From: Enterococcus gallinarum NBRC 100675
GTDB taxonomy: Bacteria > Bacillota > Bacilli > Lactobacillales > Enterococcaceae
Assembly (NCBI RefSeq): GCF_001544275.1
Contig: NZ_BCQE01000012.1
Coordinates: forward strand, 62,001 to 126,000
Length of the DNA stretch: 64,000 bases
Reading direction: 5' to 3'
Part shown: positions 38,801 to 46,356 of the stretch, piece by piece
How positions within the stretch are numbered: the first letter of the stretch is position 1
Layout: every line of letters begins with the position of its first letter
Position numbers and translations under genes: made by a program
Notes under the pieces: generated by a model
Seen by the model: only the letters and a program-made list of their open reading frames with translations
What the model was told of the DNA's origin: nothing
Databases searched by the model: none

Positions 38801-39461
38801 AAAATGCTGAAAACCCACTGATGATAAATAATGATTCCGAAAGATCAGGCCGATCGTTCATTAATTCATTGGGTTTAGACCCTTGCTGCAGATAACGTGT
38901 TAGTAGTGCCAGCGGTTGTTCTACTTGCAGTTCCCGGGTCACCATTTCTAATTCGAAACGCTGAAAGATCAATGCGAGTTCGGAAAACTTTAACGCATCC
39001 TCTCCGTTGCTCCTATTCATCGTTCCACCGAGATGCAGATCTTCGGTTGCGATATTACTTGTCTGCATTTCTTGATAAAGAGACAACAGTTGTTGAATAA
39101 ACCCAGGTTTATTGATTTCTCCTCGAAAAAGAATCAACTCCTCTTCCAAATCGAGAAGTATTTTGCGAAGGATCATGGTTGCACCGGTATCTGTGATGGC
39201 CGTTTTTGACAACCAGCCAGTTTGTTGAAGATAGAACCAGGCCAGACGGTGAAAACTATAGACTTGAGCTCGAATCGAGGCAAAATCTCCAGTGCCTTGT
39301 TTTAGCGCCTGCAGAATCTCTCTTTCTCGTTCAAACTTATTGTAGTTAGGGACAAGAAAAAAGACTTCTGTTTGTGGCTTTTCCAACCAAGCGTTAGCTG
39401 CATCCAAAATCGCTTGTTCGTGATCGCAGCGTCCATCGCCTAGTATAAATCGTAAACTCAT
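35889..39461 (-). CDS. addB: ATP-dependent nuclease subunit B
   Basis: The 1190-aa partner of AddA is a helicase-fold scaffold with a C-terminal nuclease for the 5' strand. The nuclease motif is LSVVDYKSSSREFD, and four Cys typical of the iron-sulfur-stabilised nuclease are present: one in FYQCEYKYF and three in CEFCPFRSIC. The usual N-terminal P-loop is not intact: the position reads FILGDGRCDHEQA, without GKT. The ATG follows AAAGGAG. The two genes form an operon in the order addB-addA, as in Bacillus. Confidence 0.93.
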   Translation of the reverse strand: MSLRFILGDGRCDHEQAILDAANAWLEKPQTEVFFLVPNYNKFEREREILQALKQGTGDFASIRAQVYSFHRLAWFYLQQTGWLSKTAITDTGATMILRKILLDLEEELILFRGEINKPGFIQQLLSLYQEMQTSNIATEDLHLGGTMNRSNGEDALKFSELALIFQRFELEMVTRELQVEQPLALLTRYLQQGSKPNELMNDRPDLSESLFIISGFSAFSTQEQSVLKELMKHGHVVVDLLLDHGYPQELPSPLDLFYESGRSYHQLFLDARTENVAIYLDQKLSPSEAQQVTPEKAAAYNEVESFWRKTQNQLHYQQQQSVSPYLEMWKVGNPEEEVRQMAAKIRALISEQKGAKLRYRDIQVLTLQPEIYHQYIPTIFKEYEIPFYIDEEQLMAQHPLVEFLNAFFACADYGFRLNDIFRLLRTELYLPPAFQQEDWLAARDAFRQLVDITENQALAHNFQGKDWTRERDWLLVDYTLTGENASGIAELTDYTNQLRRYFRQDIFGSLKNIQETKTNREAAGALYQFLLSAGVEQQLIHWRDQAISQGKLEQARNHEQTWQALIDLLDEFVAIYGDDPFEQSLFEEVLMTGLENLTFGKIPTAIDQVNINRFDLVRPRQAKITFVPGLNETVLPRRIENKTLLTNEERQHLNQLFAGEKYLRDTIIESSAKEPFLFYAILLSSTDKLYLSYACNFDTQQNIKLSPYLARLLEWLDVSLQDRGILSLTSDPEAYVGTYRGLIYQLNNLSQQARKERQNLPAQWQRFKQALLHSSEKQLALRVFESQTHQNIPVPLSQDKAVALYGPSIYSSISQLETFYQCEYKYFVSYGLRLKEREIYGLNSAMTGEFFHDALDRFVKVLISENISLTQLTMDQRLQFVEKVLQEIFGEVRYTLLSSSARMNFIRYQLGKTIQRVAWALTKQGQKMHFSPQKTEVLFGQIAGAQGINGIELPLSSGGKLHVRGKIDRVDAAKTEEEQWLSVVDYKSSSREFDLTEAYYGLAMQLITYLDVALNDAVQLVGTENVRPAGAYYLHVHDPVLDGQKSSEEERLKQFKYDGLFLDEPSLFPLLDHELSDSSNSAVFPIRKDKIGTYQKTPQAKNKFYTEEEIRLLRQHNRKNMQQGAEKLLSGEIALNPSYKLKDKKRACEFCPFRSICDFDVMLQENNYHRLENLSKEEVLQRLKEEEND

Positions 39462-39627
39462 ACGAAGACTCCTTTACTTTTATCGTCGCTTCTATCGTAA
39501 GTAAAGATCAACTCCTGCATCTACCAAACCTGCTCATGAAAAATAACAGTTTTGATGCTCTCTATTGATCCGTTGACAATTTTTCTTTCATTGTCTTCAT
39601 AACAAATAGTATAACAAATTTTCTTTT

Positions 39628-39670
39628 AAAAAAAAGCTCTGAGCGAGTCGGACTTCCGCTTACTCAGAGT
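39628..39670 (-). terminator. Terminator overlapping the end of the signal peptidase gene
   Basis: CTCTGAG / CTCAGAG with an inner CGGA / TCCG stem is followed on the minus strand by a T run. The lepB stop codon lies inside the 5' arm. Confidence 0.8.
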
Positions 39671-40223
39671 GTTGATTCGGAATGCTTCCGAAATCTTTAA
39701 GGGGCCAAAAAATAAATTTGACATCTCCTAATACGGCTGACTGATCAATCAAACCAATGGTCCGGCTGTCTTTAGAGATTCGGCGATTGTCCCCTAACAC
39801 CAACAATTTTCCTTCTGGAATTTGTTCAACACCAAAATCAGCCATCGTAAAGTCAGAAGTCAGTGGATAACCATCGGTTAATTTTGAACGAAAAGCAGAA
39901 AGATAAGGCTCTTCATATGCTGCCCCATTGATGAATAAAGTGTCTTCACGGTATTCCACCACATCACCAGGTAATCCGATCACACGCTTAATGTAGTTTT
40001 TTCCCACCTCATCAGGGGCTTCAAATGTGATGATATCAAACCGGCTGATTTGGGTGTTTTTCATAGCGATCACACGCTCCCCATCATGCAATGTTGGATC
40101 CATAGAATCTCCTTTAACGATAACAGGGGTGAAGACGTATTGTCGCAACGAAAACAGTAACAGCCCAAACAGAGCAACGAACAAAACGGTTTTGAGGACC
40201 TCTTTTATTTGTACCAACAGCAT
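39660..40223 (-). CDS. lepB: Signal peptidase I
   Basis: The 187-aa type I signal peptidase cleaves signal peptides on the outer face of the membrane. One N-terminal helix (LKTVLFVALFGLLLFSL) precedes the catalytic Ser in KGDSMDPTL and the catalytic Lys in YIKRVIGLPGD; LVLGDNRRISKDSR is the later conserved box. The ATG is only three bases from AGGAGG; an in-frame TTG two codons later (40217) has nine-base spacing and may be the real start. Enterococci usually have several lepB copies. Confidence 0.93.
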   Translation of the reverse strand: MLLVQIKEVLKTVLFVALFGLLLFSLRQYVFTPVIVKGDSMDPTLHDGERVIAMKNTQISRFDIITFEAPDEVGKNYIKRVIGLPGDVVEYREDTLFINGAAYEEPYLSAFRSKLTDGYPLTSDFTMADFGVEQIPEGKLLVLGDNRRISKDSRTIGLIDQSAVLGDVKFIFWPLKDFGSIPNQHSE

Positions 40224-40423
40224 CGTCCTCCTTTGTATGTAAACCTATTCAATTAAAACAATAAAGTTGATACTCAATTCTACCATACTCCCTTTATTTA
40301 AGGGTAAGACCCTGTTCTTCTTAAACAAAAAATAGCAAAACGTTCGGTCAGAAACCTAGCTTGCTTCCTGTATTCGGCGTACTCGAATTTTGCCAAAAAA
40401 ATCAACTGGATAGTCCCTTAAAT

Positions 40424-40475
40424 TAAAAAATTGACCGGGTCTCTTTGCTTTTGCAGTCAAAGGGGCCCGGCCAAT
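40424..40475 (-). terminator. Terminator of the downstream-reading membrane gene
   Basis: On the minus strand ATTGGCCGGG / CCCGGTCAAT with an inner CCTTTG / CAAAG stem is followed by six T. The rest of 40224-40423 shows no gene; only a weak lepB promoter (-10 TAGAAT) is suggested. Confidence 0.75.
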
Positions 40476-40510
40476 TGATTCTCTCAATTTATATGATCGC
40501 TTAAAGAAAT

Positions 40511-41002
40511 TTAATGACCTTTTGGCTCTTGATCAACTAGAATATCGATCGGTGTTCCTTCATTTAGATGCTCCGTCAAAAACAGGACCAATTCTTCCAT
40601 TGGACGCTCGAATTTCAACAGTGGTCCTCGCATCCCTCTTCGAAAGAAATTCATTTTGATCCATTGGTCCTTGCTCTCCTGATACAGTACCACCCGATCC
40701 ACTTCCTGATACAAGATCCCGCGAATATTTAGTGGATGAATAATGAATCGATCTTCAGCTAACCCTCTGCTATCAAAAACAAAACTTAAGAAAAGCAATC
40801 CAGATACGACCCCTCGCAAGCGGTTCTCAAAGGTTTCTTCCGTAAAAAACATTGCTATAATGACCACCAATGAAAAGAAAGCAATTGCTGCTTTTCCGCC
40901 TTTACGGCTGGCTGCAACAATTTGAATGTCTTTGCGGACGACAGCGAGAAACAAATACAAGACGACCGTGAACAGACACATTAAAAGCGTTAATACACTC
41001 AT
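40511..41002 (-). CDS. Membrane protein of unknown function
   Basis: The 163-aa product begins MSVLTLLMCLFTVVLYLFLAVV. Three hydrophobic segments (about residues 3-22, 40-58 and 68-85) precede a soluble C-terminal half with a strand-rich pattern (RFIIHPLNIRGILYQEVDRVVLYQ...), reminiscent of a small PH-like or DUF domain found after membrane helices. I do not recognise the family. The ATG is chosen because GGAG lies eight bases before it; an in-frame ATG 27 bases earlier lacks a better RBS. Confidence 0.7.
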   Translation of the reverse strand: MSVLTLLMCLFTVVLYLFLAVVRKDIQIVAASRKGGKAAIAFFSLVVIIAMFFTEETFENRLRGVVSGLLFLSFVFDSRGLAEDRFIIHPLNIRGILYQEVDRVVLYQESKDQWIKMNFFRRGMRGPLLKFERPMEELVLFLTEHLNEGTPIDILVDQEPKGH

Positions 41003-41143
41003 AGTTTTCTCCATTCTTTGTTGTTTCATCTATCTTACCAAATAATTTGCTGCTTCAAAAGCAGAATTATCCTACAACGCGTTTCTATTTTCTATTTTGA
41101 AAGAAATCCGCTACAATAGAAAAAAAAAGGAGGAACTGAACTT

Positions 41144-41677
41144 ATGAATACTTTTTTCGAGAAAATCCAACGATACGATTTATTACGAGCGATTTTATTT
41201 TTGATTGCTGGATTGATTATTTTGATTGCTCCTCGCAGTGTCTTTAATACGATTGTCTATTTAGTTGCCGGATATGTTGCCTGCCTTGGGTTGATCAATC
41301 TCTATTCTAGTTACAAAGAAAAACGGCAAACCGGCTATGTGAATATGCAGATGACAACGGGGATCCTGCTTTTGATTGCCGCCGCAGCTATTCTCGTTTT
41401 TGCAAAGGGACTATTATCGATCGTACCATTCTTTTTGGGAATCATGATCACGATCAGTGGCTGTACGCGTTTGATGGCAAGCTTTAATCAAAAACGCAAT
41501 GGCTTACCATTTATCACTGGTTTGCTTTTCAGTTTATTCGTGATTGTGGCAGGTATCATTCTTGTTTTCAATCCGTTTCAAACGTGGCTTTTGTTCTTCC
41601 AAATTTTTGGCGGAGTCTTGATTTTTATGGGGATCTCGGATTTAATCAATCATTTTCAAAGAAAACGTAGTTATTAA
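41144..41677 (+). CDS. HdeD/DUF308-family membrane protein
   Basis: This 177-aa protein has six regularly spaced helices, LLRAILFLIAGLIILIAPR being the first, with GLINLYSSYKEKR and GCTRLMASFNQKR loops after helices 2 and 4. The three-fold repeat of helix pairs is typical of DUF308 (HdeD) proteins. In E. coli HdeD is acid-resistance linked; no function is known in enterococci. The ATG is preceded by AAAGGAGG. It lies between two divergent or parallel hypothetical genes and looks monocistronic. Confidence 0.82.
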   Translation: MNTFFEKIQRYDLLRAILFLIAGLIILIAPRSVFNTIVYLVAGYVACLGLINLYSSYKEKRQTGYVNMQMTTGILLLIAAAAILVFAKGLLSIVPFFLGIMITISGCTRLMASFNQKRNGLPFITGLLFSLFVIVAGIILVFNPFQTWLLFFQIFGGVLIFMGISDLINHFQRKRSY

Positions 41678-41808
41678 GATGAGAATGCGCTAAAAGAACA
41701 ATTCTTTTGACATCTTCATGTAGACTTTTTGTTGCTTTGCTTTTACAATAGACTGTATCAACGAGAAATGATCAGTAAAAACGGAGCAAAAAACGCAGGA
41801 GGTACGAC

Positions 41809-42249
41809 ATGAAAAAAATCAAACAAGAAACAAAACATCCCAATGACGTCCCTGTGATTTTTTTGTATGATGATTTGGGAAATATCCAAAAAAAAATTTC
41901 AATCAACGAATGGCGGGATTTAAAAGCAAATTCCCAAAAAATCGAAGAATTTGAAATCAAGTTATACCGGGAAGCCATCACTTATTATACGCAAGAAGCG
42001 TATATGCAGGCAGCAGATCTATTGAAGTTTTTGATCAGCCAGACGGACTACACCCATTATGAATATGTGGAACGCTTAGCCAATATCTATCGAATCCAAG
42101 AAGATTTGATGCAAGAAAAACAATTATTGCTTGCGGCTCGCTCTTCTATCCGGAATCTCGAGTTTTCAGAAGGCATCATCAAACGAATCGATCAGCGCTT
42201 AGCAAAAATCGACCAATTTCCTCGCTCTTCTGCAGCGTACAATCAATGA
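41809..42249 (+). CDS. Hypothetical soluble helical protein
   Basis: The 146-aa protein begins MKKIKQETKHPNDVPVIFLYDDLG. From about residue 45 it is predicted helical with a TPR-like repeat pattern (YREAITYYTQEAYMQAADLLKFL followed by HYEYVERLANIYRIQEDLMQEKQLL). There is no signal peptide or membrane helix. I do not recognise a family; a TPR-like adaptor is only inference. AGGAGG precedes the ATG and a strong terminator follows. Confidence 0.7.
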   Translation: MKKIKQETKHPNDVPVIFLYDDLGNIQKKISINEWRDLKANSQKIEEFEIKLYREAITYYTQEAYMQAADLLKFLISQTDYTHYEYVERLANIYRIQEDLMQEKQLLLAARSSIRNLEFSEGIIKRIDQRLAKIDQFPRSSAAYNQ

Positions 42250-42262
42250 CATTGTTTAATAA

Positions 42263-42315
42263 AAAAGCGAACGCTTATGCTGGATGGCCATTAAATCAGC
42301 ATAAGCGTTTTTTTG
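42263..42315. terminator. Bidirectional terminator
   Basis: AACGCTTATGCTG / CAGCATAAGCGTT is a perfect 13-base stem flanked by A and T runs, between convergent genes. Confidence 0.9.
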
Positions 42316-42316
42316 A

Positions 42317-44275
42317 TTATTTTTTTGATGTATGGGCGACTGTCTCACTCATTGGTGCAAGCATGCGCAAGCTGTTGAATAAAACGAGTAATGTACTGCC
42401 TTCATGAGCAAAGACGCCTAACCCAATATTCATTTTGCCTAGCAAATTCAATACGATCAGTAATGCCACAATAAACATAGAGAAGAAAATATTTTGCCAA
42501 ATAATCCGATCTAGTTTTTTTGCGGTCTTTAGTGCGTAGGTAAAGCGTGTTAGATCATTTTTCATGATCACCGCATCCCCCACTTCAATTGCAACATCCG
42601 ATCCCTCTCCCATAGCAAAACCGATATCGGCCTGTACCAATGCAGGCGCATCATTGATACCATCTCCAACCATGACTGTCTGACCGTATTCATTTTGCAA
42701 CTGCTGGATAATCTGAGCCTTATTTTCTGGCAGAACATTTGCAGCAACTTGATCTACTCCAAGCTGATCACCAATCGCTTGTCCAGCTGCTTGACTGTCT
42801 CCTGTGATCATGACTGTTCGAATACCAGATTGCTGCAGTTCATCTATGACCGCTTTAGATTGAGGATTCGGTAAGTCCATCAATGCGATCAGTCCAACTG
42901 GCTGATCATCCACCGAAAAAACAACCACCGTTTTGCCTGATTGTTCCAAGGTTTCTCGTTGCTCAGCAAATGATGAATGCGCAAACGTCGCCGCTGGCTT
43001 GCCAATTCGATAGGTTTTTCCCTCAACTACAGCCGTCAGACCGGAACCAATTTGGTTGTTAACGGAAAGTTCTAATGCTTGTGCCTTTTCTTGTTTCTCA
43101 AAATGCTCTACGATGGCAGCCGCTAATGGGTGATTCGCTTGCTTTTCCATGGCCAAGATCAGCGATACCCACTCTTGACGGTGCGCTTCAGTTGTTTCTT
43201 CAGCAAAGAAAACATCGGTCACTTGTGGTTGACCAATCGTTAATGTGCCAGTTTTGTCAAAGGCGGCTACTTTTGTTTGTCCCATATTTGCAAGATAAGA
43301 ACTGCCTTTAAATAAGATGCCCCGTTTTGCTAAGTTTGAGATAGCAGACAAGCTAGCAGGTACTGCACTAGCGGCTAATGCACAGGGCGAAGCAGAGATC
43401 ATCATCACTAGTCCCCGGTAAAAACTGGTTGACCAATCCCAACCAAAAAGAAAGGGTGCTGTCAAAATAAATAAGGGTACCAAAATCAAGACCGTTGTCA
43501 CATAAAGCGGCTCGATTTTTTTGATGCGGGTTTCTGTTTTTGATTGATTGTTTTGTGCCGATTCCACAACAGAGAGTATTTTAGCAAAAACTGTCTCACT
43601 GCTGTCTTTTGTCACTTCCATCATAAAAGTGCCGTTACCGTTGATCGTACTTCCGAAAACTTCATCCCCAACAGTTTTTTCACGGGGAACACTTTCACCG
43701 TTGATGGAGGCTTCGTTGATGCTGCTGATTCCCGAGAGGATTTTACCGTCTGTTGCGATTTGGTCCCCTGGTAAAACTTGCAGCCTATCCCCTTTTTTGA
43801 CTTGCTCTGCTGCAATTTTCTCAATGCTGCCATCTGCCTTAACCAGACGGGCTTCTGTCGGATTCAACTTCAAGAGGTTCGTGATTTCTTTGCGGCTTTG
43901 GCCCTCTGCATACTCTTCCAAAAAGTGAGCCCCGGCAAAAATCAGAATCAGCAAGGCAGCTTCATTGAAGTTGCCGATCAATACTGAACCAAAGGCAGCC
44001 AATGTCATTAATAAATGAACATTCGGTTTAAAGTGTCTGCTTTTGCGGGTATCTTTGATGGTGTCTTCGATCCCTTCCCAAATAATATGATACCCTGCTA
44101 AAAGAATAGCGGCAGTGTATAAAAAATCTTTAACGACCAATTGCGGTACCAATAAAGCAGCAATAAAAAGAATAACTCCTACTAAATAATTGCGTAACGG
44201 GGCGTTGCCATGGGAATGGCTTGCCTCTGCTGCATGGGTGTGTGGTGTTGAATGATTGCAAGAGTGGGTAGACAT
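42317..44275 (-). CDS. P1B-type metal-exporting ATPase (ZosA/FrvA/CoaT-like)
   Basis: The 652-aa pump exports a transition metal. It has a His-rich N-terminus (MSTHSCNHSTPHTHAAEASH) in place of a CxxC metal domain. It has the transport motif ASPCALAAS, the phosphorylation site AFDKTGTLT, the hinge MVGDGINDAPAL and HEGSTLLVLFNSLRM in the last helix. SPC plus HEGST and no HMA domain characterise the P1B-4 group, whose members export Fe(II), Co or Zn (PfeT/ZosA, FrvA). The exact metal is not determined. The ATG chosen (MSTHS) follows AGGAGG. Two palindromic operators lie at its promoter. Confidence 0.92.
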   Translation of the reverse strand: MSTHSCNHSTPHTHAAEASHSHGNAPLRNYLVGVILFIAALLVPQLVVKDFLYTAAILLAGYHIIWEGIEDTIKDTRKSRHFKPNVHLLMTLAAFGSVLIGNFNEAALLILIFAGAHFLEEYAEGQSRKEITNLLKLNPTEARLVKADGSIEKIAAEQVKKGDRLQVLPGDQIATDGKILSGISSINEASINGESVPREKTVGDEVFGSTINGNGTFMMEVTKDSSETVFAKILSVVESAQNNQSKTETRIKKIEPLYVTTVLILVPLFILTAPFLFGWDWSTSFYRGLVMMISASPCALAASAVPASLSAISNLAKRGILFKGSSYLANMGQTKVAAFDKTGTLTIGQPQVTDVFFAEETTEAHRQEWVSLILAMEKQANHPLAAAIVEHFEKQEKAQALELSVNNQIGSGLTAVVEGKTYRIGKPAATFAHSSFAEQRETLEQSGKTVVVFSVDDQPVGLIALMDLPNPQSKAVIDELQQSGIRTVMITGDSQAAGQAIGDQLGVDQVAANVLPENKAQIIQQLQNEYGQTVMVGDGINDAPALVQADIGFAMGEGSDVAIEVGDAVIMKNDLTRFTYALKTAKKLDRIIWQNIFFSMFIVALLIVLNLLGKMNIGLGVFAHEGSTLLVLFNSLRMLAPMSETVAHTSKK

Positions 44276-44317
44276 AAGAAAAGCCTCCTTCAAAGTTAGT
44301 GCATCATTTGCTTACAA

Positions 44318-44375
44318 ATGAATATATGTTCATATCTACATTTTTATTATATATGAACGTGCATTCATGTGTCAA
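44318..44375 (-). promoter_or_regulatory. Metal-regulated-type promoter with two palindromic operators
   Basis: TTGACA (44375-44370) and TATAAT (44351-44346) have an 18-base spacer. ATGAACGTGCATTCAT (44353-44368) fills the spacer and ATGAATATATGTTCAT (44318-44333) follows. Both have the ATGAA-N6-TTCAT form expected for ArsR/SmtB (CzrA-like) repressors. No such regulator gene is in the window. Confidence 0.8.
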
Positions 44376-44482
44376 GCATCAATTACTACTTTTGTCAGCG
44401 ATCCCATCATTGCACACCGATCCTTCGTTCTTGTCGCTCTTCAGGTGACAGGATCATTGTTTTTGTTTGCAAAAAAAGCCAC

Positions 44483-44512
44483 AAAAAAAAGACAGGCCCT
44501 CTGTGCCTGTCT
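44483..44512 (-). terminator. Terminator of the CsbD-like gene
   Basis: AGACAGGC / GCCTGTCT with a seven-base loop is followed on the minus strand by eight T. Confidence 0.88.
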
Positions 44513-44523
44513 CTCACTACATC

Positions 44524-44949
44524 CTATTTTTGGTCGAATTTGTCTTTGACATCTTGTGCCATTGACTCAGATTTGTCTTTAAGATCTGCAATGATTTCTT
44601 TAGAATGCCCTGCTGCTTGATCAACAAAGCCTTCTGCTTTTTTTGTCGGATCATCCGTGATATCGCCTGCTGCCTCTTTGGCTTTACCAGCCACCTTGTC
44701 TGGAGTTCCAACCCCAATGGCAGAGGTCACAGAATTTTTCAAGTCCATTAGTACTTCTTTAGAAGCACCGACAACTTGATCCAATGTTCCTTCTGCTTGC
44801 ATTTTTTCGTTGCCAACGACATTTCCCGCAACTTCTTTTGCTTTGCCTTTAACAGAATCTTTGTTGACAGTCATCTTCTGCATTTTATTATAAACTGCCA
44901 GACCAAAAGCCGCGCCAATCAAACCTACTACGAATCCAGATTTTTTCAT
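44524..44949 (-). CDS. CsbD-like stress protein with N-terminal membrane anchor
   Basis: The 141-aa product starts MKKSGFVVGLIGAAFGLAVYN, one membrane helix. Two related CsbD-type repeats follow: DSVKGKAKEVAGNVVGNEKMQAEG (about residues 31-60) and DKVAGKAKEAAGDITDDPTKKAEG (about 84-108). Each is followed by VDQAAGHSKE-like segments. CsbD proteins are small, highly soluble stress proteins of unknown activity. The start is the ATG with GGAGGAGACA upstream. A duplicated CsbD with anchor may tether it to the membrane. Confidence 0.85.
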   Translation of the reverse strand: MKKSGFVVGLIGAAFGLAVYNKMQKMTVNKDSVKGKAKEVAGNVVGNEKMQAEGTLDQVVGASKEVLMDLKNSVTSAIGVGTPDKVAGKAKEAAGDITDDPTKKAEGFVDQAAGHSKEIIADLKDKSESMAQDVKDKFDQK

Positions 44950-45244
44950 ATGTGTCTCCTCCAATTCTTTTATAGTTATTATTTTAACAGAAATCTGCTG
45001 AAATGCCTGTTTTCAAGCTTGCAGTCCTCGTTCTTTTACAGGTGCCATTTCCTCTAGAAGAACGTATTTCTGCTTAACTCCCTTTCTCTAAGCTACTTCA
45101 AACAAAAAGTTGCCTTTTTTAAACGTTAAGAAATGATATGTTTTCGCACGCTTTCTCTTTAAGTGCCATCAAAAATCCTTGTTTATTCGTGTGCTTCTTA
45201 TTTATTCATTCTTTGTGTTCATTCCTTTTGTCTCGCCGTTTCAG

Positions 45245-45305
45245 ATCTCTTTATTCTGTCTTTTTTTCTGTATCTTTTTTTCTGTGTCTTTTTTCTGTAA
45301 AAACT
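45245..45305. repeat. Imperfect pyrimidine-rich tandem repeats
   Basis: The plus strand repeats TCTGT followed by a T-rich run about four times with a period near 13 bases (first around 45256, last CTGTAAAA near 45295). The surrounding region, about 44965-45463, holds no gene I can support. Confidence 0.55.
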
Positions 45306-45463
45306 TTCTGCCATTCAATCGGATAGTGATTCCTCTTCACCAGTTGTTTTATTCCGTGATTTGCGTTGCTAGGTGTTTTCCAGAATTGCCTTTCCTAGAT
45401 AAATCGGGTAACATAGAAAAGAAGAATATTCGAGAATTTATTTTTCTCAGAAAGGATCGAATA

Positions 45464-45736
45464 ATGAATGAAACACATGTAGGATTGTTAGTCAACAGTC
45501 GTGTTTTTCAAGAAACTCCGATGATGCTGACTGGAATTCAATTATTAGAAGACCATAAAATCATCAACTGTATTATTAAAGACCGTTACCTTTCTAGTTA
45601 CGTTTTACGCTTACCTCTCAACAAGTACCAGCTAGAAGTCGAAGGCAAATGGAACAAACGTGAACAGTTAGTGATCAAACATATGAAAATCAAAAATATC
45701 GATGAATACATCAAAATTGTGGGAACCCCAGAATAA
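45464..45736 (+). CDS. Conserved-looking 90-aa hypothetical protein
   Basis: The product begins MNETHVGLLVNSRVFQETPMM and contains LPLNKYQLEVEGKWNKREQL. No signal or membrane segment is visible. I do not recognise a family. The frame is open for another 285 bases upstream, but that part is T-rich and lacks an RBS; the chosen ATG follows AAAGGATCGAATA. A small hairpin (GAGAA / TTCTC, 45432-45450) lies right before the RBS. A terminator follows the stop. Confidence 0.7.
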   Translation: MNETHVGLLVNSRVFQETPMMLTGIQLLEDHKIINCIIKDRYLSSYVLRLPLNKYQLEVEGKWNKREQLVIKHMKIKNIDEYIKIVGTPE

Positions 45737-45738
45737 AC

Positions 45739-45779
45739 GAACGGATCAATCCGCCAGCTTGGCGTTTGATCCGTTTTTG
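45739..45779 (+). terminator. Terminator after the 90-aa gene
   Basis: AACGGATCAA / TTGATCCGTT with an inner CGCCA / TGGCG stem is followed by T. Confidence 0.85.
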
Positions 45780-45801
45780 ATTTTTCCTATAAAATAAGTA
45801 G

Positions 45802-46161
45802 TCAGCTCGCCATCCGGGTAAACGTATCGATCAACTGTTGCTGCTCTTCTTTGATTCCGATCGCCATCGGTTTAATCAAAACCTTGATAGTTTTAGAAGG
45901 CGTCTGGATCAACACTTTTTTGTTCATGACACCAGTAATTTTCAATGTGGTGATCTCATGGATCAGCACGGTTTCCATGGCTTTTTGTTCAAAGTTCAAA
46001 TCCAATTGAATCAAACTAATTTTTTCTTCATCAACGATTACGATATAATACTTTGGCAAAGGAATCGCCATTACTTTAGCTTCTTCAGCATAGCCAGCCA
46101 GTTTCCCATTGAATCTCGTCCGATATGCTTCTAGATCTTCTTTTTTTACGATCCACTTCAT
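45802..46161 (-). CDS. Hypothetical protein, possibly PH-like
   Basis: The 119-aa protein starts MKWIVKKEDLEAYRTRFNGKL. The middle alternates short strands (YYIVIVDEEKISLIQLDLNF, EITTLKITGVMNKKVLIQT) and ends with a helix, as in small bacterial PH-like domains. It has no membrane segment. The function is unknown. The longer open frame to 46293 runs through the promoter, TTACAA (46209-46204) and TATACT (46185-46180) with an 18-base spacer. The ATG at 46161 follows AAAGGGAG. Confidence 0.7.
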   Translation of the reverse strand: MKWIVKKEDLEAYRTRFNGKLAGYAEEAKVMAIPLPKYYIVIVDEEKISLIQLDLNFEQKAMETVLIHEITTLKITGVMNKKVLIQTPSKTIKVLIKPMAIGIKEEQQQLIDTFTRMAS

Positions 46162-46271
46162 TGAAACCGCTCCCTTTCCAGTATAGGTTAAGAATACCCG
46201 ATTTTGTAAGAGAACAACACAATTATGCTTGTAGCAGTATCTACAAGGAGAATCTTGCCAGATATCGATAT

Positions 46272-46319
46272 AAAAACCAGTGTCATTGATCATTCTTTGA
46301 GACAGATCAATGACACTGG
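46272..46319 (-). terminator. Terminator of the ECF S-component gene
   Basis: CCAGTGTCATTGATC / GATCAATGACACTGG is a perfect 15-base stem with a 13-base loop, followed by five T on the minus strand. Confidence 0.92.
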
Positions 46320-46356
46320 CAATGAATGCAATAAAGCGCTGAATCAGCAGATTGCA

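Noticed and set aside
45245-45305. CRISPR-like repeats
   Set aside because: Units are about 13 bases, T-rich and without spacers of uniform length; no cas genes are in the window.
45179-45463. N-terminal extension of the 90-aa gene
   Set aside because: The added 95 codons translate T-rich repeats into Phe/Ser/Leu strings and have no RBS; the ATG at 45464 has one.
46162-46293. N-terminal extension of the 119-aa gene
   Set aside because: It runs through the promoter (TTACAA/TATACT) and has no RBS.
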